Of a stretch of 64,000 bases of DNA, positions 54,401-60,200 are shown one piece after another; the first letter of the stretch is position 1, and every line of letters begins with the position of its first letter. The notes beneath the pieces are model-generated. The model did no database searches. It worked only from the letters and a program-made list of their open reading frames with translations, and had not been told where the DNA came from. A program made the translations under genes and the position numbers. Source of the stretch: Pseudoips prasinana (Eukaryota; Arthropoda; Insecta; Lepidoptera; Nolidae); assembly GCA_951640165.1 (NCBI GenBank), contig OX621260.1, positions 26,306,001 to 26,370,000 on the forward strand. Reading direction: 5' to 3'.

Positions 54401-55237
54401 TATCGTGTAGTATAAGCTCAAGTACTGCAATGAATATTTTTGGCGACAGTGGGTCTCCTTGTCTAGTTCCTCTTTGAATTGCGAACCATGGGCCCTTTCT
54501 GTCCAACCTTATTCTACTTCTGCACTTACTATAAATATTCATTATTATATTGATGTAAGTGTCCTCAATATCATGATACCTAAGTGCTTTGACTATAGCG
54601 CTGTGGGAGATAGAATCGAAAGCTTTTTTATAATCAATGAAGGCTAGGCTAGAATTAATTAAACAACATAGGTAATTGAAAAAACATTTGTACCATATCT
54701 ATTTACGCGTATTTCTAATTCAATTATAGCATCTTTGCCGTCTGACATTATTTACAGGCGTCTCAAACTATGTCATTAAAGTAGTATCCGTATTCCATTG
54801 TATTAATTTTTATTTTGTGCAAAATGCAATGGAAATAACTCTGACGGATAAATTAATTTTAGATACACACAAAATTATAACTTGTGTACAATAAGAACAC
54901 ACAAACTTATGATACTTTCTTGTTTATTTCAGTATCGGTTGGAGGTACAACGGGACTGTTCGTGGGAGCCAGTTTGCTTAGTTTTGTTGAACTTATTTTC
55001 TTCTTTACCGTCCGTTTCCTCGACAACCTTTGGATGGACCGAAAGAAGACAGAACTCACATTAGCCATGCCCACCAATTCTTCCGATGCTGGAAAAGTTC
55101 TATACCCTGAAGAGTTAAAGATGCAGAATGGAATAGACCAAGAGAACCGTCATGGTCCGTACCCTACGAGCGGGGTTATCGCTATTAAAAGCAGATATTA
55201 TGATAGGCTATATCGGACTATCCATAGATCTGCATAG
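34103..55237 (+). CDS. DEG/ENaC (pickpocket-type) sodium channel subunit, full nine-exon gene
   Basis: Gene-level entry. Exons: 34103-34212, 37260-37454, 40356-40643, 41488-41569, 44468-44553, 46917-47116, 49854-50019, 50664-50773, 54933-55237. They sum to 1542 nt: 513 residues plus stop, in the usual pickpocket range (about 450-600). All junctions are GT-AG with agreeing phases. Order of landmarks: cytoplasmic DYCANCTFAGIHYI and ER before TM1 (~38-60); first extracellular part with FPCCEYF and GVCFILNS; a KFEVSL / GEDEVP segment; Cys-rich domain (RACRF, CRCNDHF, CNCLPSC); ALVEINLAYLPTERFKRN; then TM2 with the GAS selectivity motif at 424-426. The protein should form a trimeric cation channel in the plasma membrane, used by insects for mechanosensation, chemosensation or fluid transport; the ligand cannot be read from sequence. 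Orthology to a given Drosophila ppk was not assigned. Confidence 0.93.
34523..34822 (-). repeat. Inverted third copy of segment B plus start of X
   Basis: Reverse complement of 11985-12300: CGATGGAACG-, TTGAACAGTGTGGTGTCGCG (plus-strand reading), CT microsatellite, TTTTGCAGCTGTGCGGCGTG and GAACGAAGTTCCTTATCCCG. It shows the uninterrupted order across the site where copy 1 (11297) is deleted. Confidence 0.88.
34846..35095 (+). mobile_element. 5S rRNA-headed SINE
   Basis: The head contains GAGGTTAAGCAACTAGGCTC and GATGGGTGACCGCC, the internal promoter part of 5S rRNA (compare AAGTTAAGCAAC and GGATGGGTGACCGCC of 5S). The body then runs GAGCGTCTCCGTGCTTCGGA and AGCTGTTGGTCCCGGTTGTA, ending in a repeat of GTAAGTAA. 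Other copies: 45835-46075 (-), 58960-59085 (-), and older pieces at 36540-36700 (-) and 40170-40260 (-). Confidence 0.88.
35160..35735 (+). pseudogene. LINE ORF2 C-terminal fragment
   Basis: The frame 35268-35615 encodes LTYCNTAWGGAPKSHLLKLE, RAILKVMTKKPFRYPT and VLTVRQLFI, the post-RT C-terminal part of non-LTR polymerases. Stops before and after (for example at 35613) and a GA run mark decay. RT motifs are absent. It lies in intron 1 of the channel gene. Confidence 0.8.
35740..37050. other. Intron 1 sequence, no gene seen
   Basis: AT-rich. Contains an old 5S-type SINE piece (36540-36700) and a 36840-36985 stretch with repeated TCGACCC phrases. Nothing codes. Confidence 0.5.
37060..37185 (-). 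mobile_element. RTE-type LINE fragment
   Basis: The plus strand reads GCCGGTCTTGCATCCGCATC, AGATCCACC and GCCTGCCCACGCTACGTCTT, the antisense of the RTE C-terminal GRP.RW.DD..R.AG region also seen at 48060-48345. It ends 74 bp before exon 2 of the channel gene. Confidence 0.7.
37260..37454 (+). CDS. Channel exon 2: TM1 and first extracellular residues
   Basis: Starts after TGTTGTAG with the last base of Arg37, then VLWLVLVFLSWYGSALLII (TM1). Ends TMxxVAICEL-like (KMPTVAICELTND), where channels have the FPAVTIC motif, at a GATAC/GTAAGT donor, phase 2. Entry and exit phases equal those of the minus-strand exon 3156-3362. The upstream in-frame ATG at 37234 is intronic. Confidence 0.93.
37528..37775 (+). 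mobile_element. tRNA-headed SINE (CACCGTAGCTTAGTTGG family)
   Basis: CACCGTAGCCTAGTTGGTAG head, box B-like GGTTCGAATCCCGG, and the TTGCTTAGTTTGGGGCTAGG tail. Ends at the (TA)n tract. Only 74 bp after the donor of channel exon 2. Confidence 0.88.
37777..37831 (+). repeat. (TA)n microsatellite, left of Tc1 element
   Basis: Long TA run that continues on the other side of the Tc1 element (39422-39455). It is probably one tract, or the SINE tail, split by the insertion at a TA. Confidence 0.95.
37833..39421 (+). mobile_element. Tc1-type transposon, apparently complete
   Basis: ~1.59 kb. Inverted ends: left CACATCAACAAAGTCTAGGG, right (inverted) CACATCAACACAATCTAGGG, with GATA following on each side. 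Insertion at TA inside a (TA)n tract, as expected for Tc1/mariner. One intact transposase gene. The ends differ at only a few positions. Confidence 0.88.
38128..39153 (+). CDS. Tc1-family transposase (DD34E), intact
   Basis: 341 residues from ATG 38128; seven upstream codons are open but non-canonical. The N-terminal paired-like helix-turn-helix domain spans residues ~5-110 (LSRDEMLRAVGMLQNG, SLGTSQNVVSRLWSRY, VSDQTVRRRLHEVGL). The DDE catalytic domain has D152 (TDESRYGF), D242 (HDNAPSH) and E277 (SPDLNPIEHAW), with 34 residues between the last two. Length, domains and triad are all complete with no frameshift, so it may still be active. It would cut and paste the element at TA sites in the nucleus. 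Located in channel intron 2, same strand as the host gene. Confidence 0.95.
   Translation: MPRHHLSRDEMLRAVGMLQNGAIQRVVAESLGTSQNVVSRLWSRYRATGDVAERHTGRYRVTTQRQDRFLQMTARRLPNITAMQLVQRLQEGQQLLVSDQTVRRRLHEVGLHARRPLRVPALRRGNRGRRLLWAQEHLTWSDQQWSLVLFTDESRYGFHPDSRRTRVWRTPGRVSRLRHPQEVHSYQGGTIMVWAGIRIGGRTQLIWIQGSMTAHRYREEVVERVIVPLRALTGQEFQLMHDNAPSHIARLVRAALREHDVQVLDWPPQSPDLNPIEHAWDMLQRRALRDFPPNLTTEEQLFEHLKRTWDCIPQQDIDTLILSMENRCRCVINVRGGNTDY
39422..39455 (+). repeat. (TA)n microsatellite, right of Tc1 element
   Basis: Continuation of the TA tract interrupted by the transposon. Confidence 0.9.
39478..39675 (-). mobile_element. tRNA-headed SINE
   Basis: On the minus strand: GTGTGGCGCAGTCGCTAAGA (box A region) and GACCCGGGTTCGATTCCCG (box B), then a TAGTTGTTCTGAATGTGG body. 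A different family from the others in the window, closest in layout to a Met- or Arg-type head. Confidence 0.8.
39786..40103 (-). mobile_element. Non-autonomous Helitron-like element (family H2)
   Basis: The reverse complement starts TCTATACATATAATAAAATC and ends CCGCGGGGCACAGCTAG, with the hairpin CGCGGGTAAATCCGCGGG just inside the end. Copies: 47422-47743, 57268-57545 and 62534-62851. Confidence 0.8.
40356..40643 (+). CDS. Channel exon 3: first extracellular segment
   Basis: Begins after CTTTCCACAG and completes Thr102 (T IWPRDHLL). Includes EIAYFRGLCYVLVGTC, four further Cys residues, the FPCCEYFQP motif and GVCFILNS, all typical of pickpocket finger/palm regions. Ends ACAAA/GTAAGG in phase 2. 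95 full codons. Confidence 0.95.
40679..40768 (+). repeat. Second copy of the short repeat at the channel start
   Basis: Carries the same AAAATGTCCGCCTCTAACAC as 34100-34119. It lies in intron 3 and is not coding here. Confidence 0.8.
40940..41395 (+). pseudogene. RTE-type LINE 3' fragment
   Basis: Degenerate frames include YGTETWSLTM, VTQRAMERAILGNSLRDRIR and EICRRTKATDI, matching the RTE ORF at 53574-54655 (QTWSLTEAN, QRAMERSLLG, DRVRNDEIRKRTK). Ends with CAGCAGTGGGCGTCTTTCGG and a GATGAT run. Ends ~90 bp before channel exon 4. Confidence 0.85.
41488..41569 (+). CDS. Channel exon 4: 27-codon internal exon
   Basis: Acceptor CTCTATTTCAG, donor ATG/GTAAGG. Completes Lys198, then SPRPYPMVNNMKNHQGTIKF and EVSLTSM. 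The G-x-I/L-K/x-F-E-V phrase is where pickpocket proteins have the GPG.L.FEI strand. It converts phase 2 (exon 3) to phase 0 (exon 5); without it, exons 3 and 5 cannot be joined in frame. Found by searching the intron for an exon meeting that phase need. Confidence 0.88.
41600..42110. other. Intron 4, unassigned CpG-rich stretch
   Basis: 41690-41960 is richer in GC (CCGATGCGCGACGCGACGGT and similar) than the surroundings and open on both strands in short frames. I recognise no product. Probably an old repeat. Confidence 0.35.
42113..42518 (+). mobile_element. MITE (ATACAACATGTAACGTAATT ends), linear copy
   Basis: Starts ATACAACATGTAACGTAATT and ends with the inverted AATTAAGTTACATGTTGTAT. 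This ~405-bp copy has the plain order and serves as reference for the rearranged copies at 23740-24306 and 48915-49711. Its middle joins GTTGTAATCATAATACATAC, where copy 1 has the palindromes. Confidence 0.85.
42522..42737 (+). mobile_element. SINE with RTE-like tail
   Basis: Same body as 6219-6470 (CATCCGAGGGAATACCTACC, CTGCGATCGCTAACCCGTC, CAGCGTGGCGATTATACC) and a mutated tail TTTGTTCAGCAGTGGACGTA. Confidence 0.75.
42848..42967. repeat. Inverted repeat, ~55-bp arms
   Basis: Arms 42848-42903 and 42912-42967 (GGTAATATTTTTACGTACAT at the outside, GTTAACCCTTTGTTAATA at the inside) differ at about four positions. The spacer is ~8 bp. Reads as a tiny foldback MITE. Confidence 0.85.
43000..43570. 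other. Intron 4, no gene seen
   Basis: AT-rich. A pseudo-acceptor at 43362 (TATTCTATTCTAG) opens a 15-codon frame that I considered and rejected as a channel exon. Confidence 0.5.
43592..43685 (-). mobile_element. tRNA-like SINE head
   Basis: Minus strand: GATCGTTAGCTCAACGACAG (box A region) and GGGTTCTGGTTCGAAACC (box B). No well-paired acceptor stem. Probably a SINE head, not a tRNA gene. Confidence 0.55.
44078..44272 (+). pseudogene. Transposon-derived ORF fragment
   Basis: 64 residues including ARVFVRELSRRLIKSSGDQR and YLKQRISLAIQRGNVASFLG. This phrase resembles one I know from multicopy retroelement proteins of insects and other invertebrates, but I cannot name the family with certainty. 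The surrounding TTAAGGAGGTTAATACTTAA also has a repeat-like look. It is not a channel exon: wrong sequence and no splice sites. Confidence 0.45.
44468..44553 (+). CDS. Channel exon 5
   Basis: Acceptor GTCACGTACAG, donor TACAG/GTGGGT. Phase 0 in, phase 2 out. Encodes MYTLGEDEVPTITTLFSST and LKLQLGNSY. The Y..GEDEVP phrase is the Y.vyiH...dvP segment of pickpocket proteins. An in-frame stop (44429) shows the frame cannot extend upstream. Confidence 0.9.
44582..44720. mobile_element. MITE with TATAGACGCCAGCAC ends
   Basis: Inverted ends: TATAGACGCCAGCACATCAA with CTTCCCCAATCTGTCAAATT on the left, and AATTTGACAGATTGGGGTAG with TGCTGACGTCTATA on the right. Partial copies at 7698-7742 and 10795-10860. 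It lies 28 bp after the exon 5 donor. Confidence 0.85.
44800..45360. other. Intron 5, AT-rich, no gene seen
   Basis: Overlapping short frames are AT-rich background. A T run at 45311-45318 and no repeats recognised. Confidence 0.5.
45365..45645 (+). mobile_element. tRNA-headed SINE (CCCACCCAGGACAG family)
   Basis: GTGGTTGGTAAATGCTTGTT head with a small internal duplication (GCACGCCGCAAAACGAGCAG), then GGGTTCGATTCCCACCCAGG and the usual body. Confidence 0.85.
45835..46075 (-). mobile_element. 5S rRNA-headed SINE
   Basis: Reverse complement: GAGGTCAAGCAACTAGGCTC, GATGGGTGACCGCC, CTTAGCGTCTCCGTAAGCTG and TCGGTCCCGGTTGTAGCCAT, matching 34846-35095 along nearly its whole length. Confidence 0.85.
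46555..46885 (-). mobile_element. Interspersed element (GGTAAGTGATCACCGCCGCC family)
   Basis: Shared with 52800-53065: GATGGTAAGTGATCACCGCC, GGAATGTCTTCTGTAAGGTG and GGCTGCTCTTTGA. Fragment at 53290-53400. The strand is uncertain; AT-rich T run at the left suggests a minus-strand poly(A). It ends ~32 bp before channel exon 6. Confidence 0.75.
46917..47116 (+). CDS. Channel exon 6: Cys-rich domain, part 1
   Basis: Acceptor GAGTGTGCAG, donor ACTC/GTAAGT. Phase 2 in, phase 1 out. Completes Arg254, then RIVSVRNIENDPLIVETTTT, QRACRFHHENEGG, YPHYSYSACTVHCRK and CRCNDHFMIGT. The RxCRF..E and Y..Ys...C...C spacing is diagnostic for DEG/ENaC Cys-rich domain I. GC-rich relative to the intron. Confidence 0.95.
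47130..47300 (+). repeat. Interspersed repeat (GGTTTTTATTCACGTAGAC family)
   Basis: Same as 7740-7925, starting 14 bp after the exon 6 donor. Confidence 0.75.
47422..47743 (+). mobile_element. Non-autonomous Helitron-like element (family H2)
   Basis: TC at 47422, CTAG at 47740-47743, A before and T after. 322 bp. Includes TGTCTGTTTGTCTGTATGTA and a GCGAGTAAAATCGCGG hairpin near the 3' end. Confidence 0.85.
48060..48345 (-). pseudogene. RTE-type LINE 3' fragment
   Basis: The minus-strand frame encodes GRPPTRWTDDLVRVAG and RMRIAQD-like residues (WMRIAQDR), then decays. It matches the RTE C-terminus at 53620-53720. Confidence 0.85.
48400..48760 (-). mobile_element. SINE (GCCTCGTTGGTCTAGCGG family), diverged
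   Basis: TGGTCTACCAGTAGCTTGCT head region and GTCTTGGGTCCTAACCC (box B-like, damaged) on the minus strand. Body with TTATAGTGCACAAGTGTGTG (plus strand). Confidence 0.7.
49200..49472 (+). mobile_element. tRNA-headed SINE (CCCACCCAGGACAG family)
   Basis: The best-preserved copy: TGTTGGCGTGGTTGGCAAAT head, GGGTACGATTCCCACCCAGG, TTATCTATATAAGTATGTAT, CTCTGCTTAGTTTGGGATCA and an ATT run tail. Confidence 0.88.
49474..49690. repeat. Large imperfect palindrome
   Basis: TTCAGAATCGTTTACTGAAT on the left mirrors ATTCAGTAAACGATTCTGAA on the right. The centre holds a duplicated ATTCCGTAAATTTAATTAAT unit in both orientations. Confidence 0.88.
49854..50019 (+). CDS. Channel exon 7: Cys-rich domain, part 2
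   Basis: Acceptor TTTCTGTTTTAG, donor ACACT/GTAAGT. Phase 1 in, phase 2 out. Completes Pro321, then ESQRCNLSGFDCLNTLSRNL and LVCNCLPSCNETEITVI. The C.Cl(P)SC.E.(E/Y) motif is the Cys-rich domain end in pickpocket proteins. Confidence 0.95.
50050..50660. other. Intron 7, no gene seen
   Basis: AT-rich with a GT-rich patch (50318-50395) and nothing else recognised. Confidence 0.55.
50664..50773 (+). CDS. Channel exon 8: pre-TM2 strand
   Basis: Acceptor ATTTTTTTAG, donor GTTG/GTAAGT. Phase 2 in, phase 1 out. Encodes LRGKANKKRALVEINLAYLP, TERFKRNVVRSRLDLV. The L..LPTER..RNV..S..DL phrase is the well-known segment before TM2. Confidence 0.95.
50866..50925 (+). repeat. GGGTTCCGT-family end
   Basis: GCGGCCAAGTGCGAGTCGGA followed by GAAGGGTTCCGTAGC. 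The other end is at 52580-52680 (GACAGACAGACGGCCAGACA, then GGGTTCCA). Insertions of a MITE and a LINE piece apparently separate the two. Confidence 0.7.
51241..51505. mobile_element. MITE with GAAGTTATACTTC ends, copy 2
   Basis: As 33148-33331 but with an extra segment at ~51355-51425 that repeats and inverts the GCGCGCGCATCGTAAAAA part, so this copy has a partial internal duplication. Confidence 0.8.
51540..52440 (-). pseudogene. Jockey/CR1-group LINE reverse-transcriptase fragment
   Basis: The minus frame 52128-52400 encodes ILANTQYGYRSSKSTDDAVS, CIGVFIDLAKSFDTVSIPAL and VDKLDVIGVRG, which are RT blocks around the first catalytic Asp. Further along the minus strand, frames with VKYLGVILDERLPW are seen at ~51700-51745. 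Stops and frameshifts are present throughout. Confidence 0.88.
52580..52680 (+). repeat. GGGTTCCGT-family right end
   Basis: GACAGACAGACAGACGG run, TGACGAATCTATAAGGGTTC and TTTTTTACGGTACCCTAAAA. Confidence 0.7.
52800..53065 (-). mobile_element. Interspersed element (GGTAAGTGATCACCGCCGCC family), copy 2
   Basis: GATGGTAAGTGATCACCGCG, CCCACCCCTATCAGCCTTGG, GGAATGTCTTCTGTAAGGTG and GAGCTGCTCTTTGACC as in 46555-46885. A short relative at 53290-53400. Confidence 0.75.
53482..54655 (-). pseudogene. RTE-type LINE, 5'-truncated, 3' half of ORF2
   Basis: Minus strand. The open part from ~54652 to 53574 encodes SLAFIDYKKAFDSISHSAI (RT block A), IQRGTRQGDPLSPKIF, HLRFADDLVLLS (both catalytic Asp), a CFEKTK-like NFEKTKII, EYIYLGKLIS, TYGSQTWSLTEAN, QRAMERSLLG and GRPLKRWSDDIRETAG with WHNLEEAFTRTG near the end. 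No stop interrupts this stretch (stop at 53574-53576), so the copy is young but lacks the endonuclease and the first RT blocks. A/T-rich tail at 53440-53480. In channel intron 8, antisense to the gene. Confidence 0.92.
54933..55237 (+). CDS. Channel exon 9: TM2 and C-terminus
   Basis: Acceptor CTTGTTTATTTCAG. Phase 1 in. Completes Val413, then SVGGTTGLFVGASLLSFVEL and IFFFTVRFLDNLW. The GLF.GASLLS motif carries the degenerin site and the G-x-S selectivity filter (GAS, 424-426); TM2 runs to ~440. The cytoplasmic tail of ~70 residues is hydrophilic and ends YYDRLYRTIHRSA. Stop TAG 55235-55237. No AATAAA lies within the next ~100 bp. Confidence 0.95.
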
Positions 55238-55399
55238 ATATGTAATTTAAAATCGTAAAGAAACATTTGTGCAAATGCAAAATACTATTCATTATAAAAT
55301 TATCACTATATACATTATATTATTACAAATAGATGCACTTTATATGAAGATCCAAAAACGGCCCCCAAAAAGATTCCCACATAGGAGTTATGTATGTTT

Positions 55400-55535
55400 G
55401 GAGGGATATGCCATGATTGCCACGCTTGGGAGACGGGTTGGCGATCGCCGTATGATGTTAATAGTACACAAAAGAGACGATGCTCTCCGTTCTCTGGGCG
55501 ATATTCCCTCGGGTCGACTTCTACGGGATGAAATG
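55400..55535 (-). mobile_element. SINE fragment (same family as 6219-6470)
   Basis: GATATTCCCTCGGGTCGACT and GGTTGGCGATCGCCGTATGA are the reverse complement of the family body. Just 3' of the channel stop codon, possibly in its untranslated region. Confidence 0.65.
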
Positions 55536-55589
55536 GGGTGGTGATATGTAATTTAATAGGTATGTGGTAGTTTTTGCCGTCAGCTACAG

Positions 55590-56000
55590 AGCATCTGACT
55601 GCCTCGTTGGTCTAGCGGCAGCGTGTTCACCCGCAAAGAACGAGATCCTGGTTTCAAATCCCGGGTCGGGCCAAAAAGTGATTTTGGGACTTTTCTGTGA
55701 AAACAAAATTTCTCAGCATCAGCCCGAAGTCTGGGAGTTGGCGGTATTATACCCCCGTGCCTCGGAGAGCACGTAAAGCCGTCGGTCCTGTACCTGATCT
55801 CTTTCCGGTCGTGTCGCCTAGGCGTCCCATCGGATCATGAGAGTGATGGAATAGAAAGTGCTCCTGTGTTTGCGCACACACTTGAGCACTATAATATGTC
55901 CCACGCAGTAGCCATCTGCGCGGGACATATTATAGTGCTCAAGTCATCTCGGTTGAGACTGGCCGCCGTGGCCGAAATTCGGGTAGGAGGACATTATTAT
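55590..56000 (+). mobile_element. tRNA-headed SINE (GCCTCGTTGGTCTAGCGG family)
   Basis: TGCCTCGTTGGTCTAGCGGC head, box B-like GGTTTCAAATCCCGGGTCGG, CAGCCCGAAGTCTGGGAGTT, then a body with CGGATCATGAGAGTGATGGA. Near the 3' end a ~30-bp segment (GCGCGGGACATATTATAGTG) is present in both orientations. Confidence 0.88.
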
Positions 56001-56284
56001 TATCTATTATTATGTAAACTGATATTATATAAGTTATTCAGTTTCAAACTAGATTTCAATATTAAAATAAAAAGGCTTTCTTAGGATCTCTGGCATATAA
56101 TACACATACATATAATATATAGAATGTTTACTTTTTGTACAAATATTCCTATAAATCCACGCACGCTATATGAAGAGCCAAGGAGGATTTTACTCATTTT
56201 GCAAACACTTACGTCCGTTTCATAATAGGTTTTATTCTCACAGCTAAGAAAAAAAATAATACGAAATAAGAGCATATTTTGCAT

Positions 56285-56670
56285 GGCCCTTCGAATTTAT
56301 AACCACTTACCAACCAAACTGCTTGAAACATTAGACTTTGTCGTGTTCAAGCGTAATCTTAAGAATTGGCTTATTGAAAAGTGCTACTATGCTGTTAATG
56401 ACTATTTGACGCATGAATATTTATAATTCATGTAGTATTAATGTATTTTTTATATTTGTAAGGTATAAGTTATTTTCTATTAAATATGTAATTCTCTTGA
56501 CATTCATTTTTTAATTATGACATTTATATTATGTAATTTTAGGTAAATGTTTGTTATGCGAGCATTTTTTTTTAATATTTGCATGCTTAAAAGCTGATTA
56601 TGGTGATACCTACTACCTTTGTAATAACTAATGTAAACCACCCATTTGCGCAAATAAAAGATTTGATTTG
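56285..56670 (+). pseudogene. Jockey/CR1-group LINE 3' end
   Basis: Encodes ALRIYNHLPTKLLETLDFVV and FKRNLKNWLIEKCYYAVNDY, the last ~45 residues of ORF2 (compare LYNKLPIEFKTI...FKNKLKTFLLKKAYY at 31020-31110). 3' UTR ends with GATTTGATTTGAA near 56670, a microsatellite end typical of CR1/L2-type LINEs. Confidence 0.85.
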
Positions 56671-57054
56671 AAGTTTCTTTGTCGAACTACGATTTAGAGC
56701 TGGAATAGTCATTGAACGTACTGCGACATCTTATTGACAAATACGACCAATTGAATAAATAAAATTTGATTATGTCAAACATTCCTCATTAACTGGAATT
56801 ACGGAATTAAATGCTGTACCACGAATACTTGTACATGTATATGTATGATACGTCTGTCCGCACGTCTGTACCATGACATAACGTATAACTCGATTCACCG
56901 GTACTTCGTTACGAAAGGGCACACTCACCACACGACAGGCAGTCGGATCACTACACTTTCTGGGAACACCTCACTTACACGATATTTGGAATATCAAACA
57001 TATGAATTCTATTCTAAATTGAATCATATTGTTAAACTAGTGAAAGTCTATTTC

Positions 57055-57084
57055 GCCTAAGTCTAAGTCTAAGTCTAAGTCTAT
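57055..57084 (+). repeat. Short tandem repeat (AAGTCT)n
   Basis: Four and a half copies of the 6-bp unit. Confidence 0.9.
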
Positions 57085-57267
57085 GTGTCATTTAGGAACT
57101 AAGGCGACCAGATGGTACAGGAAGCTATCGGTTAGACTGATGTAATGCCAAACGCCCTACTATCTCGGTTAATCCTGTTACAAAATCAGTCCAATCTTTC
57201 GTTATGTCATAATGTCGTGTTTAGAAGTATTTGAAATCACTGGCTATGGTACCCGCTAACAGCCGTA

Positions 57268-57545
57268 TCTATACATATAATAAAATTGTTAGGTAGTCAA
57301 AACTTTACATTGAATATTTTTTTAAAAGGATACTTGGAGCTTGATCTACAATCGAAATCTAAGCCTAAAATATAGTTATTAGAATTTCTAGCTGTATGTA
57401 TATCCGGGATAAACTCAAAAATGCATGGATTTTGCGTCAATATTACTAAGAGGTCGGGTCAACATATTATCAAGCTATCATCTACGAGGGAGGAGCTGTG
57501 ATAATTTATAAAATTTAATGCGGGTAAAACCGCGGGGCTAGCTAG
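57268..57545 (+). mobile_element. Non-autonomous Helitron-like element (family H2), diverged
   Basis: Starts TCTATACATATAATAAAATT, ends GGGGCTAGCTAG with GCGGGTAAAACCGCGG hairpin. Shorter by internal loss than the 62534 copy. Confidence 0.8.
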
Positions 57546-57559
57546 TGAACCGATAAGAA

Positions 57560-58955
57560 ACAAAAATGATTCCATTAGGAACGAAGTTTTAAGCTTTTTC
57601 TTCAACTGCGAATGTAACTCGATACGGAGGCTTAAATTGTTATATCATACGTATCATTTTAAACAAACCAAATACCAATGAAGTTTTAATAATGAAATTT
57701 CGACGCGTTTAGTATTAAGGCCTGCCGCGCACAATGCTCGTCTACTCGAATCTCGATATTTGTACGCCCACTCGTTTGTATATAAGACGTTACTTAAATA
57801 GTGGACATAACTAGAGATTCGTTGGATATACAACTGGAAAATATGGAACACATCAACATCCCAAACCACAAAAAAGAAGTATTAACTTCCCATACAACAA
57901 ATAACTGCCAGCTGATGCATTTTGTAAAAGGCGCCAAACAAATATTTTTCATATTCCCCAAACTGGTTTGGTTTGATTCGTTCAGCTTCATGGGTAGATA
58001 GAGTTCCATAAATTCCTTCACTATACGAGTATATGTTACACCTCGTATAATAAAGACAGACTACAGAGAGTCACATAAAGGGGCATAAAGCATTTTCCTT
58101 ACTTCTACCAGTCTCTTACGGCAAGCCACTTTCAGTAACTTCGTTTTTAAAACAGTACAGTAACTCAATCCGTAGCTGACTCCGTACTTCAATAGCTTTT
58201 ACGTAAATCTAATTGGATAATCGGCTTCACACGTTTACAGTTACGCATGATTCCGACCTGAGATTTATATCTTAGTACGGACCTACGAATAATGCATCTA
58301 GATCTAAAAATATGTGTATCTTAGTGGTGTAGTTTCTTAGACCATGAAAACCATCATCATTTGGTGTATGGATAATATTATATACCTACCTAATAACAAA
58401 GTTGTCGGTTTTTTAATTTAAAACATACCCACGAGCATGCGTTACTTGATGCGATGTGATGCGAGTTGGCAAAGCGTATCTATCGTTCTCTCTTTCTATT
58501 ATAAATACGAGTACCTTCTTGTATACGAGTATTAAAATTCGAGTACAATGCACCTCGCATTGTACAGGGCTGGCTATAGGCTATATATATTTCGGAGATT
58601 CAATTTAGTTAGGGATTAGAGAGTGTACCTGCGGCCAAATTTAAGTATGTTTTAAGGGTCGAAGTGCTGTACGCAAGTACACCAAGACAAGACAATTAAA
58701 GTAAGTAAGTAATCTTTATTTTGCTCAAAATATGGAACAGACAAGATTCTATAGTCATCACAATTACAGTTTCACATATTGTGTATACAATGACATGCGA
58801 AATTGTTTCAAATTATATACAGCTAGCATTAATTATAATATTCTAATACATTTTTCATAACAAATAATTTAATAATATAAAGATTATAATAATAATGTCA
58901 TAAAGTTTGTAGTGTTGACAGCAGACAACTGATAAACATTATTTTTTTATCTTTA
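57560..58955. other. Intergenic, no gene seen
   Basis: Overlapping short frames on both strands at 57800-58020 have no recognisable product. A 58500-58560 stretch with a repeated CGAGTA and TACAATGCACCTCGCATTGT hairpin. GTAAGTAA run at 58700. Confidence 0.45.
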
Positions 58956-58959
58956 CCGA

Positions 58960-59085
58960 ATGGGCTGGGGTTACCCTGGTGTCAGAGTTGTACAAGCCGC
59001 CGAGTAGGCCTCTGACATGTTCACTGTTAGTCTCATGATAACCACCGGGACCGACAGCTTAACGTGCCCGCCGAAGTGCGGACAT
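58960..59085 (-). mobile_element. 5S-headed SINE fragment (tail part)
   Basis: GTTACCCTGGTGTCAGAGTT, CTCTGACATGTTCACTG and CCACCGGGACCGACAGCTTA, matching the 3' half of 34846-35095. The 5S-like head is missing. Confidence 0.75.
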
Positions 59086-59089
59086 GACA

Positions 59090-60200
59090 TATTATAGATA
59101 AATAACACCCAGTCAACATAAAATTTATATCAGTCTAAAATGCGCGTTGATACAGTACATAATTTTAAACACAGGTCGCCTGCGGGTATGTCCAAATTAT
59201 CATCATATCATCAGAGTAACATGCAAAACTACTAGGCGCACCTTATATTAGAATAGACGCTTAAATATTTTCAGAGGAAGACGTAACTAAGCTCTTAAAT
59301 ACATGTGGGCTAATATATTATCTAAAATATAGTCGATAACTTGAGGGTTAAAGTAGTCTTTTAGGAATTCACTAATTTATTATTAACATTAAATATGGAT
59401 TAATCAAACAGTGTATTGCTGACCGTACCAGCCCTCGATGTTAAGTAAGTAATATTATATTTAAAGTTCTTATATTTTAAATTTTCTACTTTAGTGTACA
59501 AATAGTTAGATATTTTTTTAGTTTTATTATATTAGTATATTTTGTTCAAAAAACTAAGAATACGTCTAACATTAGATTCAATAGAAAGTTACAGACAGAA
59601 TACAAGAAGGTCCCTAATCAGTCAATAATTTCAATAGTCTGGGTCCAAAGCAGAAATTCTAATTTAGGATCGGTGATTTATTTACAACAGACAACGCCCC
59701 TACCGACACTTGCATATACGAACTCCAATCACAGCAATGAAACCCCAAAAACCGCAACACACATGCTAATAAAATACTAATGAACGCTACGCTCGCATTC
59801 TGATAGCAGGGGCAACAATTTATTGATGCTTTTGCATTCGGCAGCAAATTGCCGAACCGCGATGCAGCGTCAATGTAATCACAAAAACACGCGATATTAA
59901 TCCAGTATTCAAAGTCAGTGAAATCAGGTTTTTAATAGATGGCCACAGGAACTAAAAAAAAATCAATGCAGAACGACTAGTGGTCGGCACAAATTATGCA
60001 CTAACGTCTTCGGCAGCCCGTGCACATATGTGGCGGAATACTTTCTAATAGTTAAACAGAAATAATATTATAATTAAAGCTCAATCTCATATAGGATATT
60101 CATAACGGATTCAAGATGTCAACTGTCTAGCGCACTGAAACTGAACTGAAAGCACACTTGCGGAAGTTTAACTCCAGTGCTTCGGCCATCATCCAGAGAA
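59090..60200. other. Intergenic, no gene seen
   Basis: Nothing recognised. On the minus strand it would hold the 3' untranslated region of the candidate gene at 60201-61870. Confidence 0.4.

Noticed and set aside
57801..58021. Overlapping 66- and 75-codon ORFs
   Set aside because: No domain, no splice context, and ORFs antiparallel over the same bases in AT-rich sequence.
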